DNA from: an uncultured Eubacteriales bacterium
GTDB lineage: Bacteria > Bacillota > Clostridia > Oscillospirales > Oscillospiraceae
Direction of reading: 5' to 3'
DNA length: 34,274 nt
Assembly (NCBI GenBank): GCA_900319275.1
Contig: ONNS01000046.1
Coordinates: 1 to 34,274, forward strand
Numbering within the stretch: the first letter of the stretch is position 1; every line of letters begins with the position of its first letter. The translations under genes were made by a program, and so were the position numbers. Shown in pieces: positions 30,346 to 34,274 of the stretch. The notes beneath the pieces are model-generated. The model saw only the letters and a list, made by a program, of their open reading frames with translations, was not told the origin of the DNA and did not search any database.

Positions 30346-32118
30346 ATGAGCGGAATTATTACCAAGGTATCCGGACCGCTTGTGGTGGCCAAGGGCCTGG
30401 CTGACGCCAACGTCTCGGACGTGGTGCGCGTGGGCTCGAACCGCCTGATCGGCGAGATCCTGAACATGACGGGCGATACCGCCTCCATTCAGGTCTACGA
30501 GGAGACCTCCGGTCTCGGCCCCGGCGCCGAGGTCGTGACCACCGGTATGCCGCTGAGCGTGGAGCTCGGCCCCGGCATGCTGAACAATATCTATGACGGA
30601 ATCCAGCGTCCCCTGCCCGAGATGCGCGCCATCGCCGGCGACTCGATCACGAGAGGCATTTCGGTCTCGGCCCTGAACCGCGAAAAGAAATGGGACTTTG
30701 TCCCCGTCGCCAAGGTCGGCGACAAGCTCGAAGCGGGCGACGTGCTCGGCACCGTGCAGGAGACCACGGCCATTCTGCATAAGATCATGGTCCCGAACGG
30801 TCTGAAGGGCGAGCTCGTCAGCATCCGCGGCGGCAGCTTTACCGTCGACGAGACTGTGGCCGTGCTGTGCGATGAAAAGGGCAAGGAGCACGAGCTGAGC
30901 ATGCTGCAGCGCTGGAGCGTGCGTGTGCCGCGCCCCTATCAGAGAAAGTTTGTGCCTGCCCGCCCGATGAACAGCGGACAGCGCATCATCGACACGATGT
31001 TCCCGATCGCCAAGGGCGGCACGGCCGCCGTGCCCGGCCCCTTCGGCTCGGGCAAGACCGTCGTGCAGCACCAGCTCGCCAAGTGGTCGGACGTGGACGT
31101 CGTCGTCTATATCGGCTGCGGTGAGCGCGGCAACGAGATGACCGACGTTCTCATGGAGTTCCCCGAGCTGAAGGACCCGCGCAACGGCGAGCCGCTGATG
31201 AAGCGCACCGTGCTGATCGCGAACACCTCCGATATGCCCGTGGCCGCGCGTGAAGCGTCGATCTACACCGGCATCACGATCGCCGAGTACTTCCGCGATA
31301 TGGGCTATGACGTGGCGGTTCTGGCCGACTCCACCTCCCGCTGGGCCGAGGCTCTGCGTGAGATGTCCGGCCGTCTCGAGGAGATGCCCGGTGAAGAGGG
31401 CTATCCCGCCTACCTTGCCTCGCGTCTGTCCCAGTTCTACGAGCGCGCCGGCGTCGTCGAGTGCATGGGCCAGGACCAGCGCCGCGGCTCCGTCACCGCG
31501 ATCGGCGCCGTGTCGCCTCCGGGCGGCGATATCTCCGAGCCCGTCTCCCAGGCCACGATGCGCATCGTCAAGGTCTTCTGGGCACTCGACTCCTCGCTGG
31601 CCTATGCCCGCCACTTCCCGGCCATCAACTGGCTGACCTCGTATTCGCTGTATCTCGACAACCTGCGCGAGTGGTATACCGAGCAGTTCGGCGAGCAGTA
31701 CATGAAGAACCGTGAGTCCGCTATGGCCATCCTCCAGGAAGAGAGCGAACTGCAGGAGATCGTCCGTCTGGTCGGCCAGGACGCGCTGAGCCCGAACGAC
31801 CGCCTGACGATGGAGACGGCCAAGATGATCCGCGAGGACTTCCTGCAGCAGAACGCCTTCGTCGACGAGGACGCCTACTCGTCCTACGGCAAGCAGTACC
31901 GCCTGCTCGATCTCGTGCTGCGCTACGACGGCTACTGCCGCGAGGCGCTCGCGAAGGGCTGCACCAACATGGACGCCCTCTTCACGATCGACGCGCGCGA
32001 GCGGATCGGCCGCGCCAAGATGGCCGACGCCAATACCTATGAGAAGGATTACGATGCGATCGACGCCGAGATGAAGCAGGAGATCGCGGACGTAGTTGCC
32101 GGAGGTGAGGACGAATGA
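30346..32118 (+). CDS. ntpA: V-type ATPase catalytic subunit A
   Basis: At 590 residues this is the normal length. The subunit hydrolyses or makes ATP in the A3B3 head. The order seen is an N-terminal beta barrel ([16 protein letters not shown]), the A-specific bulge domain, and the P-loop GPFGSGKT (about residues 230-237). GCGERGNEM follows, with the catalytic Glu, then the Walker B region [20 protein letters not shown] and the C-terminal helical domain. All catalytic residues are present. It starts 38 bases after subunit F behind AAGGAAGG. The B gene ATG overlaps its stop. Confidence 0.97.
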   Translation: MSGIITKVSGPLVVAKGLADANVSDVVRVGSNRLIGEILNMTGDTASIQVYEETSGLGPGAEVVTTGMPLSVELGPGMLNNIYDGIQRPLPEMRAIAGDSITRGISVSALNREKKWDFVPVAKVGDKLEAGDVLGTVQETTAILHKIMVPNGLKGELVSIRGGSFTVDETVAVLCDEKGKEHELSMLQRWSVRVPRPYQRKFVPARPMNSGQRIIDTMFPIAKGGTAAVPGPFGSGKTVVQHQLAKWSDVDVVVYIGCGERGNEMTDVLMEFPELKDPRNGEPLMKRTVLIANTSDMPVAAREASIYTGITIAEYFRDMGYDVAVLADSTSRWAEALREMSGRLEEMPGEEGYPAYLASRLSQFYERAGVVECMGQDQRRGSVTAIGAVSPPGGDISEPVSQATMRIVKVFWALDSSLAYARHFPAINWLTSYSLYLDNLREWYTEQFGEQYMKNRESAMAILQEESELQEIVRLVGQDALSPNDRLTMETAKMIREDFLQQNAFVDEDAYSSYGKQYRLLDLVLRYDGYCREALAKGCTNMDALFTIDARERIGRAKMADANTYEKDYDAIDAEMKQEIADVVAGGEDE

Positions 32119-33491
32119 TCAAAGAATATAAAACCATCAAGCAGATCGCGAGCCCTCTGATGGTCGTTGAGCACGTCGAGGGTGTCACCTACGACGAGCT
32201 GGGTGAGATCGAGCTCCCCAACGGCGAGGTCCGCCGCTGCAAGGTGCTGGAGGTCGACGGCGACAGCGCAGTCGTCCAGCTCTTCGAGTCGGCCCAGGGC
32301 ATCAACCTGGCCGATTCCAAGGTCCGCTTCCTGGGCCATCCCCAGCAGCTGGCCGTGTCCGGCGATATGCTCGGCCGCGTCTTCAACGGCATGGGCAGCC
32401 CGATCGACGGCGGCCCCGAGCTGCTGGCCGACAAGCGCATGGACATCAACGGCCTGCCGATGAACCCGGCGGCCCGCGCCTACCCGGCCGAGTTCATCCA
32501 GACCGGCGTGAGCACGATCGACGGTCTGAACACCCTCGTGCGCGGCCAGAAGCTGCCGATCTTCTCGGGCTCCGGCCTGCCGCACGCCGCCCTGGCCGCA
32601 CAGATCGCCCGCCAGGCCCGCGTGCTCGGCGATAACGAGACCTTTGCGGTCGTGTTCGCCGCCATCGGCATCACGTTTGAGGAGTCGGAGTATTTCATCA
32701 ACGACTTCCGCCGCACCGGCGCCATCGAGCGCACGGTCGTCTTCTCGAACCTCGCGAACGACCCCGCGGTCGAGCGTATCGCCACGCCGCGCGTGGCGCT
32801 GACTGCCGCCGAGTATCTCGCCTTTGAGAAGGATATGCAGGTGCTCGTCATCCTGACCGATATCACCAACTACGCCGAAGCGCTGCGCGAGGTGTCGGCC
32901 GCCAAGAAAGAGGTCCCCGGCCGCCGCGGCTATCCCGGCTACCTGTACACCGACCTTGCCACGCTCTACGAGCGCGCCGGCCGCCGCCAGGGCAAGAAGG
33001 GCTCGATCACGATGATCCCGATCCTCACGATGCCCGAGGACGACAAGACCCACCCGATCCCCGACCTGACCGGCTACATCACCGAGGGACAGATCATTTT
33101 GAGCCGCGACCTCTTCCGCAAGGGCATTGTGCCTCCCGTGGACGTGCTGCCGTCCCTGAGCCGTCTGAAGGACAAGGGCATCGGCGTCGGCAAGACCCGC
33201 GAGGACCACGCCGGCACGATGAACCAGCTCTTCGCCGCCTATTCCCGCGGCAAGGACGCCAAGGAGCTCATGACGATCCTCGGCGAGGCCGCCCTGTCCG
33301 AGGATGACAAGCTCTTCGCCAAGTTCGCCGACGAGTTTGAAAAGCGCTATGTCTCCCAGGGCAACACCACCAACCGCACGATCCAGGAGACGCTGGATCT
33401 CGGCTGGGAGCTGCTGTCCATCCTGCCGCGCCGCGAGCTCAAGCGCATCAAGCCCGAGTTTATCGACAAGTATCTGCCCTCAAAGAAGTGA
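32115..33491 (+). CDS. ntpB: V-type ATPase regulatory subunit B
   Basis: At 458 residues this has the family length. The P-loop position reads [18 protein letters not shown], the normal non-catalytic form in B subunits. Other marks are the N-terminal barrel ([20 protein letters not shown]), [20 protein letters not shown]-like sequence around 33001-33060, and [10 protein letters not shown] near the C-terminus. It supplies the Arg finger at the A-B interface. Its ATG lies in the ATGA-type overlap with ntpA, with GGAGGTGAGG as ribosome site. Coupled translation should keep A and B equimolar. Confidence 0.97.
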   Translation: MIKEYKTIKQIASPLMVVEHVEGVTYDELGEIELPNGEVRRCKVLEVDGDSAVVQLFESAQGINLADSKVRFLGHPQQLAVSGDMLGRVFNGMGSPIDGGPELLADKRMDINGLPMNPAARAYPAEFIQTGVSTIDGLNTLVRGQKLPIFSGSGLPHAALAAQIARQARVLGDNETFAVVFAAIGITFEESEYFINDFRRTGAIERTVVFSNLANDPAVERIATPRVALTAAEYLAFEKDMQVLVILTDITNYAEALREVSAAKKEVPGRRGYPGYLYTDLATLYERAGRRQGKKGSITMIPILTMPEDDKTHPIPDLTGYITEGQIILSRDLFRKGIVPPVDVLPSLSRLKDKGIGVGKTREDHAGTMNQLFAAYSRGKDAKELMTILGEAALSEDDKLFAKFADEFEKRYVSQGNTTNRTIQETLDLGWELLSILPRRELKRIKPEFIDKYLPSKK

Positions 33492-33526
33492 GCGGAAAGA
33501 CAGACGATAAAGGAAGGTGATGCTCT

Positions 33527-34177
33527 TTGGCAACAAAAACCGTGACCCCGACCAGAATGGTCCTCAATCAGCTCAAGGGGCGTCTCAAAACCGCCCGCCG
33601 CGGCCACAAGCTGCTTAAAGACAAGCGCGATGAGCTGATGCGCCAGTTTATGGATGTGGTCAAGCGCAACAAGGAGCTGCGCACCCGTGTCGAGGACGGC
33701 CTGACCGCCGCCTTCGGCGCGCTGCAGGTGGCAAGCTCCATCATGTCGCCCGAGATGCTCGAGCAGGCCCTGCTCTATCCGCGCCAGAGCGTGGAGCTGG
33801 AGATGGGCTATCGCAACATCATGAGCGTCAACGTCCCGAAGTACCGTTTCAAAACCCAGAATACCGATCCCTCCGAGGTCTATCCCTACGGCTTTGCCCA
33901 GACCTCCGGCGAGCTGGATGACGCGCTCGACGCGCTCAGTCGGGTGTTCCAGGACATGCTGGAGCTGGCCGAGGTCGAGAAGACCATGCAGCTGCTGGCC
34001 GAGGAGATCGAAAAGACCCGCCGCCGCGTCAACGCGCTGGAGTACGTCATGATCCCCGAGCTTGAAGGCAATATCAAGTATATTACCATGAAGCTGGAGG
34101 AAAATGAGAACGCCACCAAGGTGCGGCTGCTGAAGGTCAAGGAAATGGTTCTGCAGGACGCCCACCACTATAAATAA
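33527..34177 (+). CDS. ntpD: V-type ATPase subunit D (central shaft)
   Basis: This 216-residue protein forms the long coiled-coil axle inside the A3B3 head. The N-terminal helix is typical (TPTRMVLNQLKGRLKTARRG, then HKLLKDKRDELMRQF), and the C-terminal helix (RRRVNALEYVMIPELEGNIK) completes the pair. TTG 33527 is the start, because AGGAAGGTGA ends 6 bases before it. An ATG at 33520 is in another frame. It is the last recognisable gene of the operon in this window. Confidence 0.95.
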   Translation: MATKTVTPTRMVLNQLKGRLKTARRGHKLLKDKRDELMRQFMDVVKRNKELRTRVEDGLTAAFGALQVASSIMSPEMLEQALLYPRQSVELEMGYRNIMSVNVPKYRFKTQNTDPSEVYPYGFAQTSGELDDALDALSRVFQDMLELAEVEKTMQLLAEEIEKTRRRVNALEYVMIPELEGNIKYITMKLEENENATKVRLLKVKEMVLQDAHHYK

Positions 34178-34274
34178 AGAGGGTCAATCACTTTTTCTGT
34201 GGGATGACAGTAAGGGAAATGGACAAATGAATTGAAAAAAGAAGAGCCAACGATTAGGATAGGGGTATGTCCCG
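34178..34274. other. Non-coding tail after ntpD
   Basis: The sequence becomes A-rich and has no ORF with a ribosome site. No terminator hairpin is visible before the window ends, so the operon may continue or terminate outside. Confidence 0.4.

Overview
The window looks like the chromosome of an anaerobic gut Firmicute, most likely of the Oscillospiraceae/Ruminococcaceae group. This is inferred from GC-rich codon use, strong AGGAGG-type ribosome sites, a bacterial V-type ATPase operon, intracellular glycosidases beside a GPH-type transporter, long-form HPF, an EF-G-like paralogue, and many short palindromic repeats of the kind common in gut Clostridia. No rRNA, tRNA or CRISPR array was found.

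Left part (1-9000): an accessory zone holding small single-gene cargo and several decayed genes. A transporter-like C-terminus and terminator (1-167) are followed by antiparallel remnants of a TetR regulator and an ABC ATPase (337-683), a HAD hydrolase (779-1504), a small basic ORF that runs through a terminator (1714-2005) and corA (2085-3008, minus). Further fragments lie at 3103-3677. Then come an SGNH hydrolase, a peptide deformylase variant, a DUF1801-DUF1905-DUF5655 operon, an alpha/beta hydrolase, and on the minus strand an MBL-fold hydrolase.

Centre (8012-19266): a glycoside-utilisation locus. An AraC-family regulator (minus) is divergent from an operon of GPH transporter, GH2, TIM-barrel sugar isomerase/epimerase, GH78 alpha-L-rhamnosidase, GH43 with a discoidin-like domain, and a broken GH1 beta-glucosidase. 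None of the enzymes has a signal peptide, so the likely scheme is import of small (possibly rhamnosylated) glycosides and cytoplasmic breakdown. The transporter has lost one base near its start, GH1 is disrupted, and GH78 carries an in-frame palindromic insertion.

Right of this (19267-24939, minus): a hairpin-rich intergenic stretch, a PAP2 and acyltransferase pair, hpf, a membrane-anchored SGNH-like protein that has lost its catalytic residues, and an EF-G-like GTPase.

Right end (25253-34177): a V-type ATPase operon in the order stalk(H/G)-I-K-E-C-F-A-B-D, matching the Enterococcus hirae ntp order. The proteolipid has the residues known to bind Na+ in E. hirae NtpK.

The most interesting observation is a roughly 200-nt element of five consecutive hairpins, present twice (22716-22925 and 27549-27750). 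Each copy begins just after the stop codon of its upstream gene (the EF-G-like gene and ntpI) and has the same orientation relative to that gene. Two of the stems differ between copies by compensatory base-pair changes, so structure rather than sequence appears to be conserved. One copy lies inside the V-ATPase operon, between subunits I and K.
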